Origin: Nemophila menziesii
Taxonomy: Eukaryota > Streptophyta > Magnoliopsida > Boraginales > Hydrophyllaceae
Direction: 5' to 3'
Length of the DNA stretch: 64,000 nt
NCBI GenBank assembly: GCA_029959085.1
Contig: JARWIR010000008.1
Coordinates: 5,456,001 to 5,520,000 of the forward strand
The notes below the pieces were generated by a model, which was not told the DNA's origin, made no database searches, and was given only the letters and a program-made list of their open reading frames with translations. A program made the translations under genes and the position numbers. Below are positions 14,350 to 24,578 of this stretch, in pieces; the first letter of the stretch is position 1; every line of letters begins with the position of its first letter.

Positions 14350-15068
14350 CAAAAATTTTTAAGGTAAAATGTAGATGAAAAGAAACTAAAAAGAATGATA
14401 TTAGAATAATATCAATAAAAACGAAAACCTTAATGGAATAAAAATGTTCAAAAGCTCAGAGCAAGTAAAAATGTGAGTCAACCAAAGAACATACTGGCAT
14501 ATAAATAGAGTTATTGCATGCTCAACCAGAAAGTATAATAATGCGTGTTTACACTCTTTTCTCAAAAATATGTGAGAAATCAACTGTATTAACTCTTAGT
14601 CAAGGCATTGATTGTAAATTTTTAATTGTTCTACTTTATTCTTTTTCCATGGTCAGGTAAGAATTTAAAATTTTATTCTTTTTTCATACCTACATTATTT
14701 GGATTTTTTCCATATTTTTTAAATTTCTTTATATATTTATGATCCTACCGTACTCTAGTTAAAATATTTTATCAAATTAATGACAGATATCTCCCTTGAA
14801 ATTATTCTAAAAACCATAACCCCCATAAACAAAAAAAATACCAAAATACTCACCCTGAACTATTCTCAAGATGCCAAGTCACCCCTTAACCCTTATTCTA
14901 TTAGTTTAGCTTAACTTTTGTTATTATCTTTTTTAAATGCTAATTTTATAATATATCTAATTAACTTATGAATTACATATTAAAAAATCGAATACATATT
15001 TAAAAATTATGGATAAGATATGTTGCGTACTAATGGATTATCAAGTGGAGGCTGAAAAATAAGCTTAT
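14350..15068. other. upstream region of zinc-finger copy 2
   Basis: Matches 7323-7977 up to about 15005, then 64 bp of unshared DNA before the next LTR. No coding region is recognised. Confidence 0.45.
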
Positions 15069-15904
15069 TGATGTCTCCCTATCTGTTCTAATTATTAGCC
15101 CTTAGGAGACATCACTTTAGGTGAATATTTGACTTATTTGATAGACTTTTATGCTTATTTCGTCATATTGCACTTTCTCCCCTTGGAATTAGACTATTTG
15201 CATTTTTAGAGCTTTTGTGCGTTAGGTTGTTTGTTTTTAGTATAAAGTTCTTAGGTTCATGGATTCTATGGAGAACCAAGACAAGGATGAGAAGTGAGAA
15301 TTAAAGTCTTAGATAAAGTGGAGGAGCTAAAGGCAAGAAAATAATTTCCAAAGAATTGTCTAAAGGAGTTGCAGATTTGAAAGGCTGTTACTAATTGCTG
15401 TTTTTGGGCTACTTAGGAGCGGATTCAACCTTTGGGCCGTGAAATAGGTTTTATTCCTTATTGAGTTAGGAAGATTTTGCAACTGGAATGAGTCCATTTG
15501 GAGTTGATATGCAAAATTTACAACCGTTTTACTAAGGGATGTACACCAATTACCGGAATTAAAGAAGAAGATGGGCTTGAGTTTTTTATAATTTGACATA
15601 ATCCTCTTAACCTAAACCCTAATCCGAATAAACTAGCATAAATAGACCCTTTATTCTCCTTTTTACAGACACTTAAGAGAATTACATCAAAGGCTTCATA
15701 TTTTCAAGTCAGAGCAAGAAGGCAGAGGAGAAGCTAGAGCTGAAGGAATTCTGTTCTTCCATCAACAACCAACCCAACCTTTAGGTTATCTAATTTCTTT
15801 TCTGTATTGAGAATTATGTCTTTCCTTTATTTAATTTCAGTATTTAATTTTGTTATGAACTAATTTCTTTAGTACTTGAGAATCGCTATATGGGTTGACC
15901 CCGG
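15069..15904 (+). repeat. 5'-end part of an Athila-like LTR, internally deleted
   Basis: Starts with the family end tgatgtctcc and an imperfect inverted copy, ggagacatca, about 45 bp later, as in the LTRs at 16917 and 29836. It follows the LTR to the text gggttgacccc. It then jumps to leader sequence that normally lies after the PBS (gtgttaatctttag, compare 18520-18545). The LTR 3' half and the PBS are therefore missing. A TATA-like cataaatag lies at about 15637. Confidence 0.75.
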
Positions 15905-16916
15905 TGTTAATCTTTAGTAGTTTAATTATTATCTTATTTTTCAATTTTACGCTTTGGTTTGTTCATTCTTTCTCAGGTTTGCAGGTTTGGTGTATGCCCG
16001 ATAATCCTGAGATATTAGTCAGAACTGCAAACTAGAAAAAGAAGGAAGAAAAAGAAGAAAGAGAAAAGGAAGAGAGACTAGCCAAAGAAGCAAAAATTGC
16101 TGAAAAGCTCGAGCTTAATCCTCCTCCTGCTCCACTAGTTCAACCTCCAGTTAATAATGATCAGTGGTTTATAAATGGCCCTGAACAAGATCCATATCGC
16201 GCTCCTGCCCTTGGGATTGGTCCATCAGATATTAATGTCGCGAGATACAGACCTGATCCTAGTATGTTATCTCAATTCCAGAATTATGGAAATTGCCGAG
16301 GATCACCTGCAGAAGATCTGATTCGTTCAGTATAGTAATTCGTGAAGATATGTGATTCATACATAACGCAAGGAGTGACCAGAGAACATATGTACTACGC
16401 AAATTTTAGATTTTTTGTGATAGACGCAGCTAGTGAGTGGCATGATTCACAAGAACCAGGATCGATTAATAATTGGGATGAGCTGCAAACTGCATTTTTT
16501 GATAGATACTACCCAACTAACATGAGATTGAATGCACAAATTGCTCTAACATCATTTGAGAAAGAATAAGAAGAAACTCTGGGTAGAAGTTGGACAAGAT
16601 TCCAGTTGTGCTTGAGAAGAGTTCCCGATCATGGCCTTACAGAACCACAACAAATGAAAATATTCTATAAAGGCCTTGATGGACCATCAAGAAAAGATTT
16701 AGACCTGCTTTGTGGTGGTGCATTCTTACAGGTACAACCAGTTCATGCGAAGGTTATTTTGAATAGAACAGTGAAGAATGAGATGGGTTGGAATACTGTG
16801 ATAACACCTACCTGAGGTGGAAGTTATAAAGAAAGTAGTGCTGTAATTGAGGAAAAATTCTCTTCATTGGAGAATAAATTAAAGAACACATTGGAGCAGC
16901 AATTGAAACATTTATC
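15905..16916 (+). pseudogene. Athila-like gag fragment
   Basis: Leader, then a gag start at ATGCCCGATAATCC (about 15994) with an early stop. It continues in shifting frames as EERLAKEAKIAEKLELNPPP, then YRAPALGIGPSDINVARYRP and the retrotransposon gag domain (ICDSYITQGVTREHMYYANF; VIDAASEWHDSQEP). It ends abruptly at the text EEKFSSLENKLKNTLEQQLK, where the LTR at 16917 begins. The zinc knuckle and everything after it are absent. It parallels the minus-strand gag at 26945-28237. Confidence 0.85.
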
Positions 16917-18486
16917 TGATGTCTCCTCTTTTGTTCTATATTTATATGCTTAGGAGACATCAAATTAGGTGATTATCTGGCTATTTCGATAGACTTTTAG
17001 TAATAATATGCAATATTTCATTTTCTCTCCTTTGATTTTAATATTTTTGATTTATCAAGCTTTTGCGCGTAATATGGTGTAGATTAGTGAAAAGTTTGTA
17101 GGTTTCTAATACTAGCAAGGAGAGGAATCGAGAATAGAAGTCAAAGATTGTGTCAAGGAGTCAAAAGCTACAAAGAATATCCCAAGGAGTCGACAAATTT
17201 AAGCTAAAAATCTGGAAGGCTGATGGAAAGTGCTGATTTCGAGCAACCTAAAGATGGGTTCATCCCTTGAGTTATGAAGAATATTCGTACCTTATCGAGT
17301 TATGAAGAATTAGCAAGTTGAATTAGTCAATTCGGAGTTATATTGAGAGAGTTACGTCCATTTTCGTGAATGGTGTACAGCAGTTACGGGATTTTGGGAT
17401 TGAAGAGTGGACTTGGACTTTTAATATTTTCTTATTCTTTTAATTAAAAGCCCTAGTCCGAATTTATGAGTATAAAAGGGCTTTTGAACTTCAATTTTCA
17501 CACACAATTCATTATTCACAAAGTCAGACAACGAGAGAAGAAGCATAAGCAAGGAAAAGAAGAAGCCAAGAGTTAAAGACTGTCTATATCTCCAATTCGC
17601 AGCCGAATCAACTTCCTAATTAGGTTTCTTATCTTTATTTCTGTAAAACAATTATGAATTCCTTTCAATTTATGTTCTTAGTTTTTATGATTATGAGCTA
17701 ATTTCATTTGGTACTTGAGAATGCATTAATGGGTTGAACCCCAATCTATTTCATTATGTGTTTTTGGATTTGGGATTATTTTAATTGAAATCGAATTGGG
17801 TAATTAATATTTTTCTTTAATTTGCTTTTATTTACTAGTATTGAATTCACGACTCAACATTAGGATTTAGTACTTAGGCTATTCCAATTAGTGGCAATTG
17901 GATCGCCTTGACGGGGGGTCTAGGTACAGAACTAATTAACGAATGTAGGATAGAAATTATTTGACCTTGACAGGCTTAATTAATCATATGGCCAATTGGG
18001 TAGTTAGACTTTAATCATTCGAAGGTGGACTATATTCACCCTAATGGGGTTTGTAGCACCTAAGAAGAGCTCCTTAGTCCACCCTGACGGGGGTAAGGAG
18101 ACTATTGAATCCCGACCAATATTATTTACGAATTCGTCCCTTAAACAATACATGGAATGATTAGATTTATGTGAAATCCTAGCGTTGCTCAAGTACTACC
18201 TCGCATACCTTGCGTCCAACTATTTTAATTACTTGCGTCTAGCTTTGCATTAATTTAGTCTTTTAATTTATTGTCTTAGTCTTAGAAAAACCAAACAAAC
18301 ATTCCTAAAATAATTTACTTGCTTTTACGTGCAATTAACTACTATCTGATTAGCATTAGAGTCAACCAATCCGTCCCTGAGAACGAATCTGTATTATCAC
18401 ATATATTACTTGGGACAACCGTACACTTGCGGTTGTGGTTCTCTTATCCTTATTGCATTATTTTTAGAACACACAAAGGACCACCA
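16917..18486 (+). repeat. complete Athila-like LTR (1570 bp)
   Basis: Begins TGATGTCTCC and ends GGACCACCA, giving the canonical TG...CA termini. It is followed by a 6-bp spacer and a tRNA-Asp-type PBS, so it has the position of a 5' LTR, although it also directly abuts a truncated gag on its other side. It contains several CCTTGACGGGG-like short repeats near 17910-18090. Confidence 0.85.
17471..17478 (+). promoter_or_regulatory. LTR TATA box
   Basis: TATAAAAG about 555 bp into the LTR, a plausible U3/R promoter element. The minus-strand sister LTR has a matching TATAAAAA at 29276-29283. Confidence 0.5.
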
Positions 18487-18492
18487 TGTTTT

Positions 18493-18510
18493 TGGCGCCG
18501 CTGCCGGGGA
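18493..18510 (+). other. primer-binding site for tRNA-Asp
   Basis: tggcgccgctgccgggga is complementary to the plant tRNA-Asp 3' end at 17 of 18 positions. The leader continues to about 18580, where it runs into a minus-strand LTR fragment. Confidence 0.85.
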
Positions 18511-18580
18511 CGGTAGCGTGTGACCCCAGTGTTTATCTTTTAGTGTTAGTTGCATTTTTATTTTTTAGTTTTACGCTTTG

Positions 18581-18881
18581 TTCCAGATTTTCAGCTCAAT
18601 TTTTTCAACTCCCTGGGATATTCCTTTAAGCTTTTGACTTCTTTACACGATCTTTGACTTCTATTCTCGATTCCTCTCCTTGCTAGTATTAGATACCTAC
18701 AAACTTTTCACTAAAACACACCATATTATGCGCTAAAGCTTAATAAATCAAAAATACTAAAATCTAAGGAGAGAAAATAAAATATTGCATATTTTTACTA
18801 AAATTCTATCGAATTAGCCAGATAATCACCTAATTTGATGTCTCCTAAAGGCATATAAATAGAACAAAAGAGGATACATCA
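18581..18881 (-). repeat. truncated 3' LTR of the minus-strand Athila-like element
   Basis: Matches the outer 300 bp of the 5' LTR at 29536-29836, with the same order of words: agctcaa, gggatattcctttaagc, ggagagaaaataaaatattg. The outer end is mutated to tgatgtatcc (minus strand). The remaining LTR is missing because plus-strand leader DNA is joined at 18580. Confidence 0.8.
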
Positions 18882-20339
18882 AGATCCCAAACTCAAACCT
18901 TTGTCGTCCTGACAAAGTTAAATTAAAAGCAAAGGGAAAAGGTGATTGCAGAGACGCAGACGCAAATAAATACACCCAAAGCATTACTAAAAATAAATCT
19001 CATATAGCAAACATTAGGAACTAATATACACATACACTAATCATGCAAAATCAAACAAAAATAAATTCAATCATAAAATTAAGTTCGCAATGCTAGAAGG
19101 TTACACTTGTATTCATCTCAATATGATGGCTATAGGTTGTTCCTCGATCCTTACTCGCTTTGAACGCTCTACTCAGTATACTCCCCATTAATTTACCATG
19201 TAACTAGGAATCACGAGGACTTTACGGTTTTAGCGTAGGCTTAGGGACGGTGTGGTATGTACATTTGGTAAATTTGAAGTGAGATTTTGGCTCTCTCCTC
19301 ACTTACCAACAACAAATGTCCACGAGCTTGAGTTTACACTCGAATAATATTCTCACTCAACCCATTTGACGCACGATGTTAGCATCCCCAAGTTAAACCA
19401 ATATATATATACTAAGATAATTTCCAGAAACTTCCACTTTGCTAGGTATTTTATTCTTTCTTTATTTTTCTTTTTTGTTTCTTTTTATCATAACTCTATT
19501 TTTTGTACAGGCGAGAACCGGGTTTCCGGTTTGCGTTGACCGGGTTCCCGGTCAGCTACTGTATTGACTTTTCGAAATATTTTTTATTTCAATCCCGACA
19601 AAGGGTTACAAATTGTATCCTCATCTAAGTTTGTTCCTTAATATAAACACATTCCATTCCCTCCCAATGTAATTTCCCAAAAGATGGACCCACCACCCCA
19701 AACTCAAGCTCGAGACATGTCTCAGGATCGTGATTCAAGTGCGGGTCATTTTGGAAATGCCTAATAAACTAGAGGGATATGGGCTTATATCATGGCGACA
19801 AAAGAAAAGGCTTAAGGCTCAAAACTGGGCTAAGAAGGATAATATTAATACAAGGGATAGAAGGCTAAAAAGGTCTCAAATGGCTTATCAAATAGCTGCC
19901 CCTATCACTTTCCTAGTTACATGGTTCGTCTCTAGTTCATATCTAAGTGGGTTCTCAACTAATTTAGATCTCACGTTCTACAAACCAAACATTTTCCTTA
20001 AGTACAAGCTTACTTCTTTTGCATTGTTTATAAATTTTTCCTATCCATTACTTATGTTTGCATGCAATTAAAGCGCGTTTTATACTAACTCCTAATGTCC
20101 ACTATTTACTATCATTGATTCATCAAAAGTATGCTTAATGGGGACATTTAAGAACTTCTACAGTCAAACGCAACTCCTAATTAATTTTATTGAAAGCGAT
20201 AAAAACAAATAACACATAAAACTGGGATGAGGCAACGAACCCCACCCAAACTCAAAAATGAGTCGTGTCCCCACGACTCGAAAAGACTCAACACAATTAA
20301 ACTAATCTACAATAAATGAGAAAGGAAAGAAAACGTATC
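18882..20339 (-). other. 3' untranslated part of the Athila-like element
   Basis: Between the extra ORF and the 3' LTR there is no recognised coding region. Next to the LTR the minus strand is purine-rich (gtttgagtttgggatct), in the position of the polypurine tract. Two GGGTTCCCGG-like palindromes lie at 19515-19553. Confidence 0.6.
19513..19553. repeat. two GGGTTCCCGG palindrome copies
   Basis: accgggtttccggt and accgggttcccggt, about 23 bp apart. They are the same motif as the nine copies at 22021-22480 and lie on the other side of the extra ORF. Confidence 0.9.
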
Positions 20340-21629
20340 TTAACCAGCACGAGGCTGGTTATCAATGTTGCATCCAGGTATAGAATCCTTCGCGAGTAAA
20401 CCATAGGTGGCGTATTGGATGGTGCTTACCCCAAGTAGCATGTTGCAAAGAAAATCTAACTCTTTGGTGACGTTTCCTAAAGTAGCAATCATCTTTTCTT
20501 GATTCTCTTTCAACACTCGAATTTCTTCTTCCAACCCATTATCAGTATGTACCTTCTTCTTTGGTGGAGGAGCTTTAGGGTTCTTAATTGGATGGGTTGC
20601 TTCATTGTGGGCGTTTTAAATAGAGTTCAATATCATTGCGTCTCCCTTTCTGAAGGCTCAACCTCTTCGCTCCTACGCGAAACTTTTGCGTCTAGACACA
20701 AGGTAGTGATGGTACAAGGGAACTTGAGGTTTTGTTGACTAGTAGGAATTTTCTCAAACTCCATTATAGTCTCGTAAATTACACACGCAACATCCATCTC
20801 TCGATTCTCAACAATGCACTTAATAAATATATCATGCTCCTTCTTCAATTCGGAAGTGTGATTAATACCAAAGAAAGTGGGTACTATGAATCTTGACCAT
20901 ACCTTAGCACAAGGTAATAAACAACTACTATAAACCTGCCCAGCATATCTCTCACCATTCGGAATAGGGTGTTTCCCATGAACTAAAATTGTGTCCCAAA
21001 AAGATTCCCACTCAAAATATGGGTTATTAAGCATTTCGAAATAAGGACAAGGACCAGTAAAGTTGGGCAATTTCAAATCTTTGCGAATAAGTTCAACTGG
21101 GAAGGGTAATACCTTTTTGCGGACAATAATTGCTTGTTTATTCGAAAAAACTACTCCAGGTGGGGATAAAAGTAAGTTTTATCTGTCTCAATTCAGTCCA
21201 CCCAAACTTATCACAAGTAGTTGCATAACTCTTAAATTCGCTATACATAATACCAGAAGGAAATATTCTCTCAACACCAAACTTCAAGTAATTAATTCGA
21301 TCACGAACCTGATCATTCCAACTCATAGCTACCCTCTTGGGTTTGTGTGCAATAGCTTTTCTCCGTGGAGCTCGTGGTTCTAGAACAGGTTCTTTGAGAA
21401 TTTCCTCTTCAATCTCTTCCTCTTCTTCTTCAGCAACCAAAGTAGGCTTGGCAAGAGTAGCCTTACTTGGGTTTTCTTTTCTCTTCATAGCAGTCTTAAC
21501 CTCTTCAATCTTGCATTTAGGACCCGAATCTGGAATCTCAATAGGTATCTCTTGTGTAGCACTAGGATTGTTTCTTGTTCTTGGGTTGTTTCTTCTTGTA
21601 TAACTGAAAGAATCTGTCCTGTTAATCAT
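20340..21629 (-). pseudogene. extra ORF in env position (plant transposon protein type), broken
   Basis: Three open pieces on the minus strand. 21629-21138 gives an acidic linker followed by MSWNDQVRDRINYLKFGVER. 21076-20633 contains YSSCLLPCAKVWSRFIVPTF and INHTSELKKEHDIFIKCIVE. 20534-20340 gives a short coiled-coil-like helix, MEEEIRVLKENQEKMIATLG. The middle piece resembles the domain annotated as putative plant transposon protein, which is often found downstream of integrase in Athila-like elements. I see no signal peptide or clear membrane segment, so an envelope role is not supported. A frameshift separates the first two pieces. Confidence 0.6.
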
Positions 21630-22020
21630 GGATTTTCACCCCAAACTCAAAACTTCAAAAAGTTGAAAACTAGATAAAAGTTTCAATCTTTGATGTTTTG
21701 AGAGAAGATTAAGGTGAATTTATGTGAGATATGAGATGGGTAAGGTTTAATTTGAGGGATTGGAGAGGTTTAGTGATTCAATTTAAGGTTTGGATGAAGA
21801 AAGAATTTTGGAAGAAAAGTGGAATTTTGGTGAAGTTTTGGAAAGATCTTGAGTTGATTATGTGTTTTCAAGGAGAAAGAGGGTAAGAATTGATGAATAA
21901 AACCTGCTTTGATGATGATTTTCGGAGTGGTGGATAGCTGAAATCGGATGTGGAGGCTAACTTGTGAAATAGGCTAAAGATATAGGGTTTGAAAGCCAAT
22001 AACCGCCTAACACAGTCGCT

Positions 22021-22480
22021 GACCGGGTTCCCGGTTAGTGATAATTGGGTTCCCGGTTAGTGATAATTGGGTTCCCCGTTAGATCACTGTGTCGGCGCAA
22101 GAAATTACTAAATTCGATTTTTTACTTGGACGCTGGCCCCCTTGCGTCTAACGTCACGCAGGGGTCAGATAATTGGACCTCGTGACACGGTTCCCGGTTT
22201 GTGCAGCCACCGGGTTCCCGGTTTGCGTCTGAGGCTTGGGTGCGAGCAGGTTGGACGCGACCCCTTGCATCTGAGCCTACGCAGGGGTCAGAACTTCGAA
22301 ATTCTTACAACACCATCACCGGGTTCCCGGTTAGCTGGCCACCGGGTTCCTGGTCGCCGTCGCTGGCGCGAATACAGACGCACCCTTTTTGCGTCTCGAG
22401 CCACACCATGGTCAGAACCTTTTGGGGTCTTCAGCTCACGGTCCGGGTTCCCGGTCAGCTCAAAACCGGGTTCCCGGTTA
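22021..22480. repeat. array of nine GGGTTCCCGG palindromes with longer-period units
   Basis: Copies start at about 22022, 22045, 22068, 22186, 22209, 22319, 22340, 22442 and 22464. The consensus is ACCGGGTTCCCGGT, whose arms ACCGGG/CCCGGT are inverted. Copies come in pairs about 22 bp apart, and the pairs recur every 110-130 bp together with a second motif, (g)cgccccttgcgtct...acgcaggggtcag (22127-22168, 22254-22291, 22377-22416). The tract is much richer in G+C and CpG than its surroundings. Confidence 0.9.
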
Positions 22481-22792
22481 CCTCCTGGAGTTCCCAATAA
22501 TTTTTCTATTTCTTCACACTTTGAACCCCAAACTCATGGCTTTTTGTACTCCTGAAATCATCAAAATCAACTACCCTTTCTCATTTCTTAAAAATAAACA
22601 CTAATCAACAACAATTAACTAATTTACACTGCGATTTAATGAAAACGAAGCTAATATACAATGAATTGGCTTTTGTTTAACATCGTTAAGCTCGACGGTT
22701 ACCTCATGCTTCTAAGGGACTTCAAGGAGGTACATGACCTCCCCCGGATGTGGATCCTCCACGCGATGAATATCATCACCTCCATGATAGAT

Positions 22793-24114
22793 TTACAATC
22801 GATGACCGTTTACCATGAAGGTGCGGTGCCCGATTGGATTCTCAATCTCAATAGCTCCATGAGGCGTGACTTTTGTTACAACATAAGGACCAGACCATTT
22901 AGACCTCAACTTACCTGGATAATCGCTGAACTTTGAGTTATATTTAAGGACCTTTTGTCCGACTTCAAATTTCTTTACTCTAATTCGATTATCATGCCAT
23001 CTCTTTGTGTTTTCTTTGTAAATTTTAGCATTCTCATAGGCATGTAATCGAAACTCATCAAGTTCATTTAATTTCATCATTCGTTTCTCACCGGCTAAAG
23101 TAGGATCTAAATTCAACTGTGCTATGGCCCAATATGCACCCAATTCAAGTTCAAGAGGTAAGTGACAAGCCTTACCATAAACCATTTGATATGGAGATGC
23201 ACTAACGGGAGTTTTGAACGCAGTACGATAAGCCCACAAAGCATCATCTAACTTCAGTGACCAATATTTTTTCGTAGGACCAAAAGTCTTTTCAAGGATA
23301 GATTTTACCTCTCGATTTGAAACTTCAGCTTGACCATTGGCTTGTGGATGATAAGAGGTAGATACACGATGTCTAATCCCATGCTTCTCTAGAACAGTCT
23401 TCAAATATTTGTTCACAAAGTGTGAACCTCCATCGCTTATAATCACTCGAGGTCTACCATGTCTAGTGAAGATATGAGATTTCAAAACTTAATTACCACT
23501 CGCGAATCATTCGTTGGTAGAGCTACAGCCTCTACCCGTTTAGACACATAATCAACTGCTAAAAGGATGTATTGATTTCCATTGGATGGTACTAAAGGAC
23601 CCATGAAATCAATACCCCAAACATCAAATATTTCTACCTCAAGAATGTTGTTACGTGGCATTTCATCCCTCTTGGATATATTCCCAGTAAATTGACATCT
23701 ATTACACTTATTCACGTACTCATGACAATCCTTATGTAATATAGGCCAATAAAAACCAGATTGAAGTACCTTAGCAGCTATGCGGTCACCTTTAAAATAT
23801 CCTCCATAGGGTGAATCGTGACAACCTGCAACAACTGAATAAATCTCATTCTCGGGTATGCACCTTCTTACCATTTGGTTACCACACACTTTGTAGAGGA
23901 AAGTATCCTCCCAAAAGAACTGTCTAGCACGACTAATTAACCTCTTCTTGTCTTGTGAAGTAGCCCCTTCAGGAAAAGAACCACTTACCATAAGATTTGC
24001 AATATCAGCATACCACGGCGCTCCATTAAAAATAGCAAATAGACTCTCATCTGGGAATTCCTCTTGAACTAACTCGGGACTAGTATTTGATTCAGAACCT
24101 TCAAGACGAGACAA
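22793..24114 (-). pseudogene. integrase of the Athila-like element
   Basis: Two overlapping open pieces (24114-23482 and 23485-22793). The zinc-binding part reads [20 protein letters not shown] then CNRCQFTGN. The second histidine of the HHCC motif is tyrosine (GGYF). The catalytic core shows WGIDFMGP (first D), ISDGGSHF (second D) and NGQAEVSNREVKSILE (E), followed by the usual GPY-like text KWSGPYVVTKVTPHGAIEI. The DDE triad is kept, but a frame change at about 23485 splits the core. Confidence 0.9.
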
Positions 24115-24133
24115 ATGATCTGCAACCTGATTA

Positions 24134-24517
24134 TCACAACCCTTTCGATCTCGAATCTAAATCAAACTCTTGAAGCAATAAAACCCATATGATTAACCTC
24201 GGCTTGGCATCTTTCTTCTCCATAAGGTACTTTATAGCGGAATGGTCGGTAAATACAACAATTTTCGCTCCAAGAAGATAGGAACGAAATTTGTCAAAAG
24301 CATAAACAACTGCTAAAAGTTCCTTCTCAGTCACTGTATAATTAACTTGAGCACTAGTGAAGGTCTTACTTGCATAATAGATAGAGTGAAATACCTTGTT
24401 CTTCCTTTGACCCAAAACAGGACCCATAGATAAATCACTTGCATCACACATAACTTCAAAAGGAATTTTCCAATCAGGAGGTAACAAAATAGGTGCAGTA
24501 ATAAGCTTCTCCTTCAA
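24134..24517 (-). pseudogene. RNase H domain of the Athila-like element
   Basis: Reads [40 protein letters not shown] and [20 protein letters not shown]. The acidic residues D, E and D of gypsy RNase H are visible. It is out of frame with both neighbours because of stops on each side. Confidence 0.9.
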
Positions 24518-24578
24518 CTATTGAAATGCCTTCATGCAAGCTTCATCAAAAAGGAATTCGGTGTCCTTTTCGAGTAAG

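Larger units (their letters stand above)
10338..15005. repeat. segmental duplication, unit 2
   Basis: Partner of 3202-7977, with the same starting text (tagatagatcttcg) and the same internal order: a short insert, gag remnant, PBS, LTR, flank and zinc-finger gene. The left edge here joins directly to gag coding DNA at 10337, whereas unit 1 joins to a truncated LTR. That difference helps to place the breakpoint. Confidence 0.8.

Noticed and set aside
18004..18192. ORFs inside the LTRs at 18004-18192 and 28705-28948
   Set aside because: The same region in both LTR copies, with no protein similarity. They are chance ORFs in LTR sequence.
20340..21629. True envelope protein
   Set aside because: The ORF sits in the env position, but I see no signal peptide, fusion peptide or transmembrane segment. 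It reads more like the plant transposon protein type.
22021..22480. CRISPR-like array of repeats and spacers
   Set aside because: Spacing is irregular (about 22 and 110-130 bp), units are short palindromes inside a plant retroelement, and no cas genes are possible here.
21950..22600. Overlapping plus- and minus-strand ORFs of 69-137 codons in the GC-rich array
   Set aside because: The array is GC-rich, so stops are rare. The readings repeat RVPG/GSRF-type text from the palindromes and lie between pol and the extra ORF. No protein family fits.
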